Shown here: one piece after another, positions 50,428 through 58,949 of the stretch | Position numbering within the stretch: the stretch's first letter is position 1 | Layout: every line of letters begins with the position of its first letter | Source of the DNA: an uncultured Oscillospiraceae bacterium | Lineage (GTDB): Bacteria > Bacillota > Clostridia > Oscillospirales > Oscillospiraceae | NCBI GenBank assembly: GCA_947629915.1 | Contig: CANRFN010000023.1 | Coordinates: forward strand, 1-59,066 | Direction of reading: 5' to 3' | Length of the DNA: 59,066 nucleotides | Position numbers and translations under genes: made by a program | The notes under the pieces: model-generated | Told to the model about the DNA's origin: nothing | Databases searched by the model: none | The model's input: only the letters and a program-made list of their open reading frames with translations

Positions 50428-52182
50428 TCAGGTGCGATACCGCTTCTGGGGCACGTAGGTGCAGTGCAGCAGCTCGTGAGCCTTGTGGCCGCCGGGCTCG
50501 CCCAGGTAGGTCTCGTAGACCTCCTTCACCACCGGGCTCTGGTGGCTGCGGCGGTGCTCCATGCCGGCGTCCTGGTTGTACAGGGCGGCGGCCCGCATGC
50601 CGCGGAGATCGTTGAAGGAGCGGACGTAGGCGGAGTGCAGGGGCTGGCCGCCGCCGTTCACGCAGCCGCCGGGGCAGGCCATGAACTCGATGAAGTCGTA
50701 CTGCATCTCGCCGGACTTCACGCCGTCCAGGACGATCTTGGCGTTGGCGAGGCCGGAGGCGACACACACCTTCACGGTCTTGCCGGGCAGCTCGTAGGTG
50801 GCCTCCTTGATGTCCTTGATGCCGCGGACCTCGTGGAACTCCAGCGGGGCGTTGTCGTCACCCATCATCTTGGCGGCCACGGTACGCAGAGCCGCCTCCA
50901 TCACGCCGCCGGTGGCACCGAAGATCACGGATGCGCCGGTGGAGATGCCCAGGATGGGATCGAACTCGCTGTCCGGGAGCTTCTCGAACAGCATGCCGGC
51001 CTGGGTGATGAGCTTGGCCAGCTCCCGGGTGGTGAGGGCCGCGTCCACGGGCATGCAGCCGTTGGCCATGCGCTGCTCTTCCCGCTTCACTTCGTACTTC
51101 TTGGCGGTGCAGGGCATGATGGAGACGCAATAGATGTCCTTGGGGTCGATGCCGGCCTTCTCAGCGTAGTAGGACTTCACCAGGGCGCCGAACATCTGCT
51201 GCGGGGACTTGCAGGTGGACAGGTTGGGGATGAACTCCGGATAGTGCTGCTCGCAGAAGCGCACCCAGCCGGGGGAGCAGGAGGTGATCATGGGCAGGGT
51301 GCCGCCGCTGCTCAGCCGCTGCAGGAACTCGGTGCCCTCTTCCATGATGGTGAAGTCTGCACCGGTGTCCACATCAAAGACCTTGTCGAAGCCGAGGCGC
51401 TTGAGAGCGGTAACCATCTTGCCCTCTACGTTGGTGCCCACGGGCATGCCGAAGCACTCGCCCAGGGTGACGCGGACGGAGGGCGCGGGCCCTACCACCA
51501 CATGCTTGGTGGGATCCAGCAGCGCGTTCATCACGTCTGCGGTGGAGTCCTGTTCGTGGAGAGCGCCGGTGGGGCAGGCCACGATGCACTGGCCGCAGGA
51601 CACGCAGTCGGACTCAGCCAGGTCGCGGTCGAAGGCGCAGCCGACGTGGGTGCGGAAGCCGCGCTCGTTGCAGCCGATGACGCCCACGGACTGGCGCACG
51701 CGGCACACGGCGGTGCAGCGGCGGCAGAGGACGCACTTGGAGTTATCCCGGACCAGGTGGAGGGCAGAGGCCTCTTCCTGGGGACGGAGGTCATCATTGG
51801 CGTAGCGGATGGCATCGATGCCCAGGTCTGCCGCCAGCTGGCGCAGCTCGCAGTGGGCGTTGCGGTTGCAGGTGAGGCAGTCCATGCGGTGGTTGGAGAG
51901 GATCAGCTCCATGGTGAGCTTGCGGCTGTGGCGGACCTTGGGGGTGTTGGTGTACACCACCATGCCCTCGTTCACGGGGTAGACGCAGGCGGCCATCAGG
52001 GAGCGGGCGCCCTTCACTTCCACCACGCAGATGCGGCATGCGCCGATCTCGTTGATGCCCTTCAGGTAGCACAGGGAGGGAATCTTGATGCCGGCGGAGA
52101 CGGCGGCTTCCAGAACGGTGCTGCCTGCCGGGACGGATACGGGAATGTTGTCGATGGTCAGGTTGATCATTTTGGGTTCCAT
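50428..52182 (-). CDS. hydA: [FeFe] hydrogenase catalytic subunit HydA (NADH-linked, trimeric type)
   Basis: A 584-aa protein. N-terminal [2Fe-2S] domain (CYLKGINEIGACRICVVEV), His-ligated [4Fe-4S] motif (HRMDCLTCNRNAHC), two [4Fe-4S] motifs (CVLCRRCTAVC; CVSCGQCIVACP). Then the H-cluster domain: L1 TSCSPGW, L2 MPCTAKKYE, L3 FMACPGGCVNGGGQP, and the C-terminal small-subunit-like region. L1 has Ser where the classical motif is TSCCP; this variant is known to me from some clostridial hydrogenases. It makes H2 from NADH (and perhaps reduced ferredoxin) together with HydB and HydC. It is last in the operon; GAGGAGGGAGG lies upstream of ATG 52182. Confidence 0.93.
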   Translation of the reverse strand: MEPKMINLTIDNIPVSVPAGSTVLEAAVSAGIKIPSLCYLKGINEIGACRICVVEVKGARSLMAACVYPVNEGMVVYTNTPKVRHSRKLTMELILSNHRMDCLTCNRNAHCELRQLAADLGIDAIRYANDDLRPQEEASALHLVRDNSKCVLCRRCTAVCRVRQSVGVIGCNERGFRTHVGCAFDRDLAESDCVSCGQCIVACPTGALHEQDSTADVMNALLDPTKHVVVGPAPSVRVTLGECFGMPVGTNVEGKMVTALKRLGFDKVFDVDTGADFTIMEEGTEFLQRLSSGGTLPMITSCSPGWVRFCEQHYPEFIPNLSTCKSPQQMFGALVKSYYAEKAGIDPKDIYCVSIMPCTAKKYEVKREEQRMANGCMPVDAALTTRELAKLITQAGMLFEKLPDSEFDPILGISTGASVIFGATGGVMEAALRTVAAKMMGDDNAPLEFHEVRGIKDIKEATYELPGKTVKVCVASGLANAKIVLDGVKSGEMQYDFIEFMACPGGCVNGGGQPLHSAYVRSFNDLRGMRAAALYNQDAGMEHRRSHQSPVVKEVYETYLGEPGGHKAHELLHCTYVPQKRYRT

Positions 52183-52198
52183 GTTCTTGCCTCCCTCC

Positions 52199-54001
52199 TC
52201 AGTGTTTCACAATGGCGTTGAACCGGCAGTTGGTCTGGCAGACGCCGCACTTGATGCACTTGGTGGTGTCGATGACGTGCGGGTTGCGGACGGTGCCGGT
52301 GATGGCGCCGGCGGGGCAGTTGCGGGCGCAGAGGGTGCAGCCCTTGCACTTGTCCGGATCGATCTCGTAGCGCAGCAGGTTGCGGCAGACGCCGGCGGGG
52401 CAGCGCTTCTCCACGATGTGGGCGATGTACTCGTCCCGGAAGTAGCGGAGGGTGCTGAGCACCGGGTTGGGGGCAGACTGGCCCAGGGCGCACAGAGAGG
52501 AGGACTTCAGGTGGCTGCAGAGCTCTTCGATGGTGTCCAGGTCCTCCATGGTAGCGGTGCCGTCGGTGATCTTGCAGAGCAGGTCATAGAGGCGCTTGGT
52601 GCCGATGCGGCAGGGAGTGCACTTGCCGCAGGACTCGTCCACGCAGAACTCCAGGAAGAACTTGGCGATGTCCACCATGCAGTTGTCCTCGTCCATGACG
52701 ATGAGTCCGCCGGAGCCCATCATGGAGCCGATGGCCGTGAGGGAGTCGTAGTCGATGGGGGTGTCGATGAGGGACGCCGGGATGCAGCCGCCGGAGGGAC
52801 CGCCGGTCTGAGCGGCCTTGAACTTCTTGCCGTTGGGGCAGCCGCCGCCGATGTCGTAGATGATGGTGCGCAGGGTGGTGCCCATGGGGACTTCCACGAG
52901 GCCGGTGTTGGTGATCTTGCCGCCGAGGGCGAACACCTTGGTGCCCTTGGACTTCTCGGTGCCGATGGCCGCGAACTTCTCCCAGCCCTCGTTGAGAATC
53001 CAGGTGATGTTGGCGTAGGTCTCCACGTTGTTCAGCAGGGTGGGACGGGCGAAGAGACCCTTCACCGCCGGGAACGGGGGACGGGGACGGGGCTCGCCGC
53101 GGTGGCCCTCGATGGAGGTCATGAGAGCGGTCTCCTCGCCGCAGACGAATGCGCCGGCGCCGAGGCGGAGCTCCAGGTCGAAGTCAAAGCCAGAGCCCAG
53201 GATGTCCTTGCCCAGCAGGCCGTACTCCTTGGCCTGGCCGATGGCGATCTCCAGGCGCTTGACGGCGATGGGGTACTCGGCGCGGATGTAGATGTAGCCC
53301 TGGCTGGCGCCGACGGTGTAGCCGGCGATGGTCATGGCCTCGATGACGGAGAACGGGTCGCCCTCCAGCACGGAGCGGTCCATGAAGGCGCCGGGGTCGC
53401 CCTCATCGGCGTTGCAGGCCACGAACTTCACGCCGTCCGGGCTCACTGCGTCATAGGTGAACTGCCACTTGGTGCCGGTGGAGAAGCCTGCGCCGCCGCG
53501 GCCGCGGAGGCCGGACTTCTTCAAAGCGTCGATGATCTCCTGGGGCGGGGTCTTCTCGGTGAGAATCCGCTCCAGGGCGGTGTAGCCGTCCACACCCAGA
53601 TACTCGTCGATGTTCTCGGGGTTGATGACGCCGCAGTGACGCAGCGCGATCCGCATCTGGTGCTTGTAGAAGTTGGTCTCAGAGAGGGAGGTGACAGCCT
53701 CCTTCTCGTCCTCTTCCTTGTGCAGCAGGCGGGTGACAATGCGGCCCTTCACGATGTGCTCGGAGACGATCTCCGGCACATCGTCCTGCTTCACATGGGT
53801 GTAGCAGGCGCCCTCCGGGAATACCATCACGATGGGGCCCATGGCGCAGAGACCGAAGCATCCGGTCTTTACCACACGGACCTCCTGGTCCATGCCGGCA
53901 TCCTTCAGGGCTGCCTCGAAAGCGGTGATGAGCTTGGGGCTCTCGGAGGAGGAACAGCCAGTGCCGGTACAGACCATGATGTGACTGCGGATATGGTTCA
54001 T
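52199..54001 (-). CDS. hydB: Hydrogenase flavoprotein subunit HydB (NuoF-like)
   Basis: A 600-aa protein. It has an N-terminal thioredoxin-like [2Fe-2S] domain (CTGTGC ... TGCFGLCAMGP), then the NuoF FMN/NADH-binding core (GLRGRGGAGFSTGTKW, ACNADEGDPGAFMDRS, GAGAFVCGEETALM, ARPTLLNNVETYAN) and the [4Fe-4S] motif ESCGKCTPCRIGTKR. A C-terminal bacterial ferredoxin domain carries two clusters (CKGCTLCARNCP; CIKCGVCQTNC). It carries electrons from NADH to HydA. ATG 54001 follows GAGGGAGGAT; 16 bases separate it from hydA. Confidence 0.93.
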   Translation of the reverse strand: MNHIRSHIMVCTGTGCSSSESPKLITAFEAALKDAGMDQEVRVVKTGCFGLCAMGPIVMVFPEGACYTHVKQDDVPEIVSEHIVKGRIVTRLLHKEEDEKEAVTSLSETNFYKHQMRIALRHCGVINPENIDEYLGVDGYTALERILTEKTPPQEIIDALKKSGLRGRGGAGFSTGTKWQFTYDAVSPDGVKFVACNADEGDPGAFMDRSVLEGDPFSVIEAMTIAGYTVGASQGYIYIRAEYPIAVKRLEIAIGQAKEYGLLGKDILGSGFDFDLELRLGAGAFVCGEETALMTSIEGHRGEPRPRPPFPAVKGLFARPTLLNNVETYANITWILNEGWEKFAAIGTEKSKGTKVFALGGKITNTGLVEVPMGTTLRTIIYDIGGGCPNGKKFKAAQTGGPSGGCIPASLIDTPIDYDSLTAIGSMMGSGGLIVMDEDNCMVDIAKFFLEFCVDESCGKCTPCRIGTKRLYDLLCKITDGTATMEDLDTIEELCSHLKSSSLCALGQSAPNPVLSTLRYFRDEYIAHIVEKRCPAGVCRNLLRYEIDPDKCKGCTLCARNCPAGAITGTVRNPHVIDTTKCIKCGVCQTNCRFNAIVKH

Positions 54002-54017
54002 ATCGGAATCCTCCCTC

Positions 54018-54386
54018 TTATTCGTACGCGCCGACGGTGTAGTCGGTCACCACGTTGTGGTTCACCAGGTGCTGCTCCACGATGGTGGGGACCTTCTCCG
54101 GGGTGAGCTTCGCGTAGGTTACTTTCTCCTCGCCGGGCACAAAGATCTCGGCGACAGGCTCCAGACGGCAGAGGCCGATGCAGCCGGTCTGGGACACGGA
54201 AACGTTCTTCAGGCCCCGGCGCTCCACCTCATCCAGAAAGGCGGTCATCACCGGACGGGCGCCCGCGGCGATCCCGCAGGTGGCCATGCCCACTACTACA
54301 CGGATGGTGTTCTCGTCGTTGTCGCGGACCTCCATCTGTGCCTTCATTTTGGCTCGAATGGCTTTCAGTTCTTCCAAACTCTTCAT
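54018..54386 (-). CDS. Thioredoxin-like [2Fe-2S] ferredoxin of the hydrogenase operon
   Basis: A 122-aa protein. It has the four cysteines of the thioredoxin-like ferredoxin fold: GMATCGIAAGA and SQTGCIGLC supply three, and a hydrophobic core follows (VAEIFVPGEEKVTYAKL). It resembles the N-terminal domain of HydB. An N-terminal helix (about 1-22) is charged. The gene lies between the GHKL ATPase and hydB, each with its own AGGAGG. It probably passes or buffers electrons among NADH dehydrogenase-type subunits. Confidence 0.85.
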   Translation of the reverse strand: MKSLEELKAIRAKMKAQMEVRDNDENTIRVVVGMATCGIAAGARPVMTAFLDEVERRGLKNVSVSQTGCIGLCRLEPVAEIFVPGEEKVTYAKLTPEKVPTIVEQHLVNHNVVTDYTVGAYE

Positions 54387-54390
54387 TATA

Positions 54391-54966
54391 CTAAAATCCT
54401 CCTTGCAGAGAAGCGGGAGGGAGTTCCACAGCAGCCTGTTCCTCCTGCTCCGTCAGATAGTCCTGCATCCAGGCAAAGATCTCCGGCTCTGCCAGAGAGA
54501 CGTCATCCCCGAGAATCTCCTTCAGTTCTTCCGTGGAGAGCTCCGCGGTACCCCTCGGGGTGGTATGGCGGTACAGCACTTCCACATCGGGGCTTCCCTG
54601 GATCAGCAGCGCAATGGTGCCTGCCATATCGCCCAGGGGCGGACAGTCCAGGTGCCGGCGCTGGAAGCGTGCCGTCACGGTGGTGCCCACGCCCACTTCG
54701 CTCTCAATGTCCAGGGAGCCGCCCGTCTGCTCCGCGGTGAGGCGGTACAGCGGCAGACCCAGGCCCACCTTGCGGGTGGTGCGGGTGGTGGTGAAGGGAT
54801 CTGTCACCCGGGCGAGAAACTCCGGCGCCATACCCCGGCCGTCATCGCGGATCGTGATGGTGAGCCAGCCTGCGCCGTCCTCCTCCAGGATGATCTCCAC
54901 ATGCCTGGCGCCGGCGGTGAAAGAGTTCTTCGCTACGTCCAAGAGGTGGAGAGAGAGTTCCTTCAT
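54391..54966 (-). CDS. GHKL ATP-binding protein of the hydrogenase operon
   Basis: A 191-aa protein with the HATPase_c fold: the N-box variant LLDVAKNSFTAGARHVEI, G1 IRDDGRGM and G2 KVGLGLPLYR. It lacks a dimerisation/phospho-His domain. The C-terminal 70 residues are acidic. Its ATG overlaps the HydC stop (ATGA). Such kinase-like proteins recur in clostridial hydrogenase operons; a role in regulation or maturation is inferred. Confidence 0.85.
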   Translation of the reverse strand: MKELSLHLLDVAKNSFTAGARHVEIILEEDGAGWLTITIRDDGRGMAPEFLARVTDPFTTTRTTRKVGLGLPLYRLTAEQTGGSLDIESEVGVGTTVTARFQRRHLDCPPLGDMAGTIALLIQGSPDVEVLYRHTTPRGTAELSTEELKEILGDDVSLAEPEIFAWMQDYLTEQEEQAAVELPPASLQGGF

Positions 54967-55466
54967 TTCTTCTCCATGTACTTGTCCAGAATCGGACCTA
55001 CCTGGTCTGGGGTGAGCCGGCCGTACACGTCATCGTTGATCATGATTACCGGGGCCAGGCCGCAGGCGCCGATGCAGCGGCATGCGTCCAGGGAGAACAC
55101 GCCATCGGGGGTGATGCCGCCCGGCTGAATGTTCAGCTTGGTCTCCACTGCGTTCAGAATGGAGGCGGCGCCTTTCACATAGCAGGCGGTGCCGAGGCAG
55201 ACGGAGATGCGGTACTTGCCCTTGGGGTTCAGGGAGAAGAAAGAGTAGAAGCTGGCCACGCCGTATACCTCAGAGAGAGGGATATCCAGGCCTTCTGCCA
55301 CCATGATCTGGACCTCTTCGGGCAGATAGCCGAAGATCTCCTGGGCGGCTTGCAGCACCGGCATGGTAGCGCCGGGCTGGCCTTTGTGGGCCTCGATCAC
55401 CTGGCGCAGGCGCTCCTCCTGCTCCGGGGTGCCCGCATAGGGGACGGCGGTTTTGCAGTTGGGCAT
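54963..55466 (-). CDS. hydC: Hydrogenase subunit HydC (NuoE-like)
   Basis: A 167-aa thioredoxin-like [2Fe-2S] protein with the NuoE order of motifs: MPVLQAAQEIFGYLPEEVQ, VYGVASFYSFFSLNPKGKY, then CLGTACYVKGA and CRCIGACGLAP, which give the four cluster cysteines. It is the third subunit of NADH-linked hydrogenases. ATG 55466 with AAGGAGGAA upstream; the open frame upstream has no support. Confidence 0.92.
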   Translation of the reverse strand: MPNCKTAVPYAGTPEQEERLRQVIEAHKGQPGATMPVLQAAQEIFGYLPEEVQIMVAEGLDIPLSEVYGVASFYSFFSLNPKGKYRISVCLGTACYVKGAASILNAVETKLNIQPGGITPDGVFSLDACRCIGACGLAPVIMINDDVYGRLTPDQVGPILDKYMEKK

Positions 55467-55523
55467 AGGGGTTCCTCCTTTTTTGGTGAGAAGTGCGGGA
55501 TGTCTGTCCCGCGCAGAAAACAA

Positions 55524-55551
55524 ACGGTAGGCGCCTCTGGGCGCACGTCAA
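55524..55551 (-). promoter_or_regulatory. Possible internal promoter before hydC
   Basis: On the minus strand TTGACG (55551-55546), 16-base spacer, TACCGT (55529-55524), in the 155-base gap between the PHP gene and hydC. The -10 box is weak. Confidence 0.4.
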
Positions 55552-55621
55552 GATTTTAACATAGTGGGTGCAGTTAGCGCAAGGAAACTCGTGTGAGGGT
55601 CAATCGAAACTTCCTGTCATT

Positions 55622-56350
55622 TTAGCCTGATTTTGCGTCATTTCGACCAAACAACCACCGAAAAACGGCCTCTGTGGTTCTTTCTGGAAGATCCATGTAC
55701 TGGTGGGCGTCCTGGATCTGGTCCAGATAGTGGGCATCGGACGCGTCGAAATGGGGGATGCCCTGCAGGTCCTCCCGCTGGAAGAGATCCGCCGGGCAGC
55801 TTCGGGACACCTCCGCCCGGATGAAGTGCATGGCGGGGTCCCAGAAGCCCAGGTTGGCCAGCAGCGAGAAGGACGGCCGGTCTATGTGGGCGGGATAGGC
55901 GATGCCCCCGCAGGACAGCGCCAGATCCGCCGCATCGTAGATGCTGATGGAGGTGGCGCCGGCGTAGAAGCAGTCCTCCTCCCCCAGCACGTTGTCCTCC
56001 TCGTCCATCAGGATCTGGGGGCCGTAGATGTCCCGCCGGTTTTTAATGGGCGGCAGGGCCTCCTTCACAATGGCGCCGAACTTCTCCGCCGCGGCGAGTT
56101 CCGGGAACAGGCAGACCACATGGGCCTCCTCCACCGTGGTGAGCTCCATCCCCGGGATTCCCAGGATGCCGTACGCCTCCGCCGCCCGGCAGAAGGCGCC
56201 GCAGTTCCCCACGGCGTTGTGGTCCGTGAGGGCCACCACCTCCAGGCCGGCCAGGGCGCACATCCCGGCCAGGTTCGCCGGGGTGTTCTCCTCGCCGCCG
56301 CAGGGGGACAGGCAGGAGTGCAGGTGAAGATCAAAGGCATAGCGGGCCAT
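55622..56350 (-). CDS. PHP-domain phosphoesterase
   Basis: A 242-aa protein with the PHP metal-binding motifs FDLHLHSCLSPCG (first), ALTDHN (second), GIPGMELTT (Glu) and the later YPAHIDRPSF, HFDASDAHYL. It hydrolyses phosphate esters of nucleotides or small molecules with bound metals. Such PHP genes are commonly placed in clostridial hydrogenase operons, next to DRTGG and hydrogenase-like genes. ATG 56350 follows GGGAGGC. The substrate is unknown. Confidence 0.88.
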   Translation of the reverse strand: MARYAFDLHLHSCLSPCGGEENTPANLAGMCALAGLEVVALTDHNAVGNCGAFCRAAEAYGILGIPGMELTTVEEAHVVCLFPELAAAEKFGAIVKEALPPIKNRRDIYGPQILMDEEDNVLGEEDCFYAGATSISIYDAADLALSCGGIAYPAHIDRPSFSLLANLGFWDPAMHFIRAEVSRSCPADLFQREDLQGIPHFDASDAHYLDQIQDAHQYMDLPERTTEAVFRWLFGRNDAKSG

Positions 56351-56387
56351 AGGTGCCTCCCTGTGTTTGTGGTTTGGATTTCGTGTC

Positions 56388-56717
56388 TCAGCCGACGAGG
56401 TCGTGGAGCTTGCCGGCGCAGTCGTAAGTGCTCATCTCCGTGCCCAGCAGGTTGATGTCCTGGGCCCGGCAGCGGGCCAGCAGCGGCGGGTCCGGCTGCA
56501 CGCCCTCGGTGAGGATCACGCAGGCCACATCGGCCAGAGAGGCCACCGCGGCCACGTTCACGTTGCTCATGATGGTGAGCCAGGCCCCGCCGGCCACGGC
56601 TCGACCCATCACCCAGCTCAGCAGGTCTCCGCAGTACCCGCCCTCCACGGTGCGGTCCGGCTCGCCCAGGTTGAATTCCTTGAGCTGCAGGGTATCTGCC
56701 AGTTCCTGTACTGTCAT
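56388..56717 (-). CDS. DRTGG-domain protein (first copy)
   Basis: A 109-aa protein, a single DRTGG-like domain: DRTVEGGYCGDLLSWVMGRA and NVNVAAVASLADVACVILTE, ending in ARCRAQDINLLGTEMSTYDC. It probably senses a nucleotide or small ligand. Its ATG overlaps the end of the preceding hydrogenase-like gene (ATGA), which makes one coupled operon. A second DRTGG protein is encoded at 58539-58877. Confidence 0.85.
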   Translation of the reverse strand: MTVQELADTLQLKEFNLGEPDRTVEGGYCGDLLSWVMGRAVAGGAWLTIMSNVNVAAVASLADVACVILTEGVQPDPPLLARCRAQDINLLGTEMSTYDCAGKLHDLVG

Positions 56718-58084
56718 TCAGGTCTCTCCTCTCCGCTGTCCTGGGGACCCATGGGCTCCAGACAGTCTGTCTCCGGGGCGGGCTGCTTGCGGCGCAGCCG
56801 GAACGGGGCGGGCATGTAGTCGTCCGCCTCGGTGTCCCCGGCCATGTGCTGCATGCGCTCCCGGACTTTGAAGATGCAGTCGTCCACAGAGGCCCGGCCC
56901 ATCACCACGTCCTCGGCGAAGGCCCGGCAGCTGGGGGCGCCGCAGGAGCCGCAGCGCAGACCGGGCAGCTGCTCCTCCAGGGTCTGGATAGCCATCATCT
57001 TCTGCATGGCCACCCGGCGGTTGGGATCCAGCTGGAAGGTGGGCAGGAACACCGGCTCCTTGGTGGAGCGGAGGATCTCCAGCACATCCTCCCGCACGCC
57101 CCACTGGGGAGAGGGCGGCAGGTTGCCCATGAGATCCTTCAGGTGCATCTTGGCGGTGAAGGGGTTCTCCACGTTGAGACAGCCGCCGAGACAGCCGTTG
57201 GTGCAGGCCCGGAGCTCGATGAAGTCTGCGTCCGGCATCCGGCCGTCCTCGATCTCCTCCAGCATGCGGATCACGTTTACGATGCCGTCCACGGCGATAT
57301 AGCGCCGCTCCCGGCGGGTGAGGGCCTCTCCGCCGGAGAAGGCCCAACTGGTGCCCTCCCGGCTGCCGGCCAGGGGGAGCATGTTGCCCTTGTCCAGATC
57401 CCGCATGGGGCCCAAGAGCTCCAGATAGACGTCCCGGATGGCCAGGGCGCCGTCCAGCACCGGCTTCTCCAGCCCCTCCGGAGCGGACACCGCCGTCACC
57501 TGAGAGGAGCAGGGCACGATGGAGAACACGCCGATGTCCTCCGCCGGCACCCCCGCCTCGACGGCCTGCTTCCGGGCCAGGATGGCGGCCAGCTCAATGG
57601 GGGTTACCAGAGGCGGCAGGTGGTTCAAGAGATCCGGGAAGCGGATGCAGATGAGCCGCACCACCGCCGGGCACGCCGGAGACAGTTCGGGCTTTTGTGG
57701 GGCCTCCAGGCCCTCGCTGCCGTCCAAAGTGGCCGCCAGCATCTCAGACGCGGTGCCCGCCTCGAAGATGTCATCGAAGCCGATGGTGAGCAGGGCGTTC
57801 AGCACGATGTTGGCATCGTCCAGGTTGTGGAACTGGCCGTACAGGGAGGGATCGGGGATGGCGATGTTGTACTTGAAGCGCTGCAAGGCCTCTTTTACAT
57901 TCATCCGCTGAGACCGGACCGCCTGGTGGGGACACACCTGGATGCAGGTGCCGCAGTCTATGCAGCGGTTGGGAAGAATCGTGGCCTTGCGGCTGCGGAC
58001 GCGGATTGCCTCGGTGGGACAGCTTTTGATGCAGGTGGTGCACCCAAGGCACTTGGACAGATTCAATGCCACAGAATGGCGCAC
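56714..58084 (-). CDS. [FeFe] hydrogenase-like Fe-S protein with a reduced H-cluster site (possible sensor)
   Basis: A 456-aa protein with two N-terminal [4Fe-4S] motifs (C12/15/18/22 and C41/44/47/51). A large-subunit-like domain follows in which L1 is SPACPAVV, L2 is VPCSSQV and L3 is RACTNGCLGGCLN. The cubane cysteines are thus kept, while the TSCCP/MPCxxK/ACPGGC surroundings differ. A C-terminal Fe-S domain has LRCGSCGAPSCRAFAED. It is likely not an efficient hydrogenase but an electron carrier or H2 sensor, as HydS-like proteins are thought to be. The start is GTG 58084 with GAGGAGG upstream. It lies upstream of hydABC in the same operon. Confidence 0.85.
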   Translation of the reverse strand: MRHSVALNLSKCLGCTTCIKSCPTEAIRVRSRKATILPNRCIDCGTCIQVCPHQAVRSQRMNVKEALQRFKYNIAIPDPSLYGQFHNLDDANIVLNALLTIGFDDIFEAGTASEMLAATLDGSEGLEAPQKPELSPACPAVVRLICIRFPDLLNHLPPLVTPIELAAILARKQAVEAGVPAEDIGVFSIVPCSSQVTAVSAPEGLEKPVLDGALAIRDVYLELLGPMRDLDKGNMLPLAGSREGTSWAFSGGEALTRRERRYIAVDGIVNVIRMLEEIEDGRMPDADFIELRACTNGCLGGCLNVENPFTAKMHLKDLMGNLPPSPQWGVREDVLEILRSTKEPVFLPTFQLDPNRRVAMQKMMAIQTLEEQLPGLRCGSCGAPSCRAFAEDVVMGRASVDDCIFKVRERMQHMAGDTEADDYMPAPFRLRRKQPAPETDCLEPMGPQDSGEERPE

Positions 58085-58110
58085 GAAAACACCTCCTCAG
58101 AGTAGGTGGG

Positions 58111-58542
58111 TTATGGGATGTTGATCACCATCGTAACGGTGGTGCCCATGCCCACGATGGATTTGATTTTCATGTCATCGCTGTACTTCTTCATGTTGGG
58201 AAGGCCCATGCCGGCGCCGAAGCCCAGATCCCGCACGGAGTCTGCGGCGGTGGTGTAGCCGGCCTGCATGGCCTTGTCTATGTCCGGGATGCCGGGGCCG
58301 AAGTCCGTGAGGGTGATGACGATGTCGTCCAGCCCCACGTCCACCATGGCGAGGCCGCCGTTGGCGTGGATCACCATGTTGATTTCGCCCTCGTACATGC
58401 ACACGGACACCCGGCGGATCACCGCCGGGTCCAGGCCCAGCTTCCGCAGGGTCTGCTTTACCGATGAGGAGGCCTCGCCGGCGCGGGTGAGATCACCACC
58501 CTCCACCTGGTAGGACAGGTGGATCTTATCGTCCCCGCTCAT
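58111..58542 (-). CDS. GHKL ATP-binding protein (anti-sigma-factor-like)
   Basis: A 143-aa protein of the HATPase_c/RsbW-SpoIIAB type: SVCMYEGEINMVIHANGG (N-box), LTDFGPGIPDIDKAM and LGFGAGMGLPNMKKYSD (G-boxes), ending VGMGTTVTMVI. It overlaps the DRTGG gene by ATGA. It probably binds ATP and regulates partners by serine kinase or binding activity. It is second in the operon. Confidence 0.88.
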   Translation of the reverse strand: MSGDDKIHLSYQVEGGDLTRAGEASSSVKQTLRKLGLDPAVIRRVSVCMYEGEINMVIHANGGLAMVDVGLDDIVITLTDFGPGIPDIDKAMQAGYTTAADSVRDLGFGAGMGLPNMKKYSDDMKIKSIVGMGTTVTMVINIP

Positions 58543-58877
58543 CCGCTTAAGCCGGCGCTGTACAGAACGCCGCAGGCCTGGTACATGCGCAGGGGTGTGG
58601 ACATCACCACCAGACCCCGGTCCTGTGCCAGCTCCAGAATGCTGCTGGCGGGCGCCTTGCCGCGGATGAATACAACGCACTTCATGTCCATCATCTCAGC
58701 GGTGCGGATCACCTGCGGGCTGTTCAGTCCCGTGAGCAGCAGGCCCTGGTCCTGGACAAATGCCAGAACGTCACTCATGAGATCGCTGCCGAATGCAGCA
58801 TGTACTTCTGTGTCCAGTAGCTCGTCCCCGGAAAGGACTTCGGCGCCGAGTAAGTCCCGGACTTCACGCAATGTCAT
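58539..58877 (-). CDS. DRTGG-domain protein (second copy)
   Basis: A 112-aa protein. DRTGG-like motifs are visible in TEVHAAFGSDLMSDVLAFVQ and LTGLNSPQVIRTAEMMDMKC, then FIRGKAPASSILELAQDRGL. ATG 58877 with GGGGGAGAT upstream; it is the first gene of the hydrogenase operon. It probably senses a nucleotide-type ligand. The upstream open frame has no start signal. Confidence 0.85.
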   Translation of the reverse strand: MTLREVRDLLGAEVLSGDELLDTEVHAAFGSDLMSDVLAFVQDQGLLLTGLNSPQVIRTAEMMDMKCVVFIRGKAPASSILELAQDRGLVVMSTPLRMYQACGVLYSAGLSG

Positions 58878-58920
58878 ATCAATATCTCCCCCTCGGGCGG
58901 TTCGCCCATGTGATAGCCCT

Positions 58921-58949
58921 ATCTTAGCAGACTTCGGGAAGAAAGTCGA
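58921..58949 (-). promoter_or_regulatory. Promoter of the hydrogenase operon
   Basis: On the minus strand TCGACT (58949-58944), 17-base spacer, TAAGAT (58926-58921). A TTGTGAA element, as in half of a Rex operator, lies just upstream (about 58957-58963). Confidence 0.5.
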
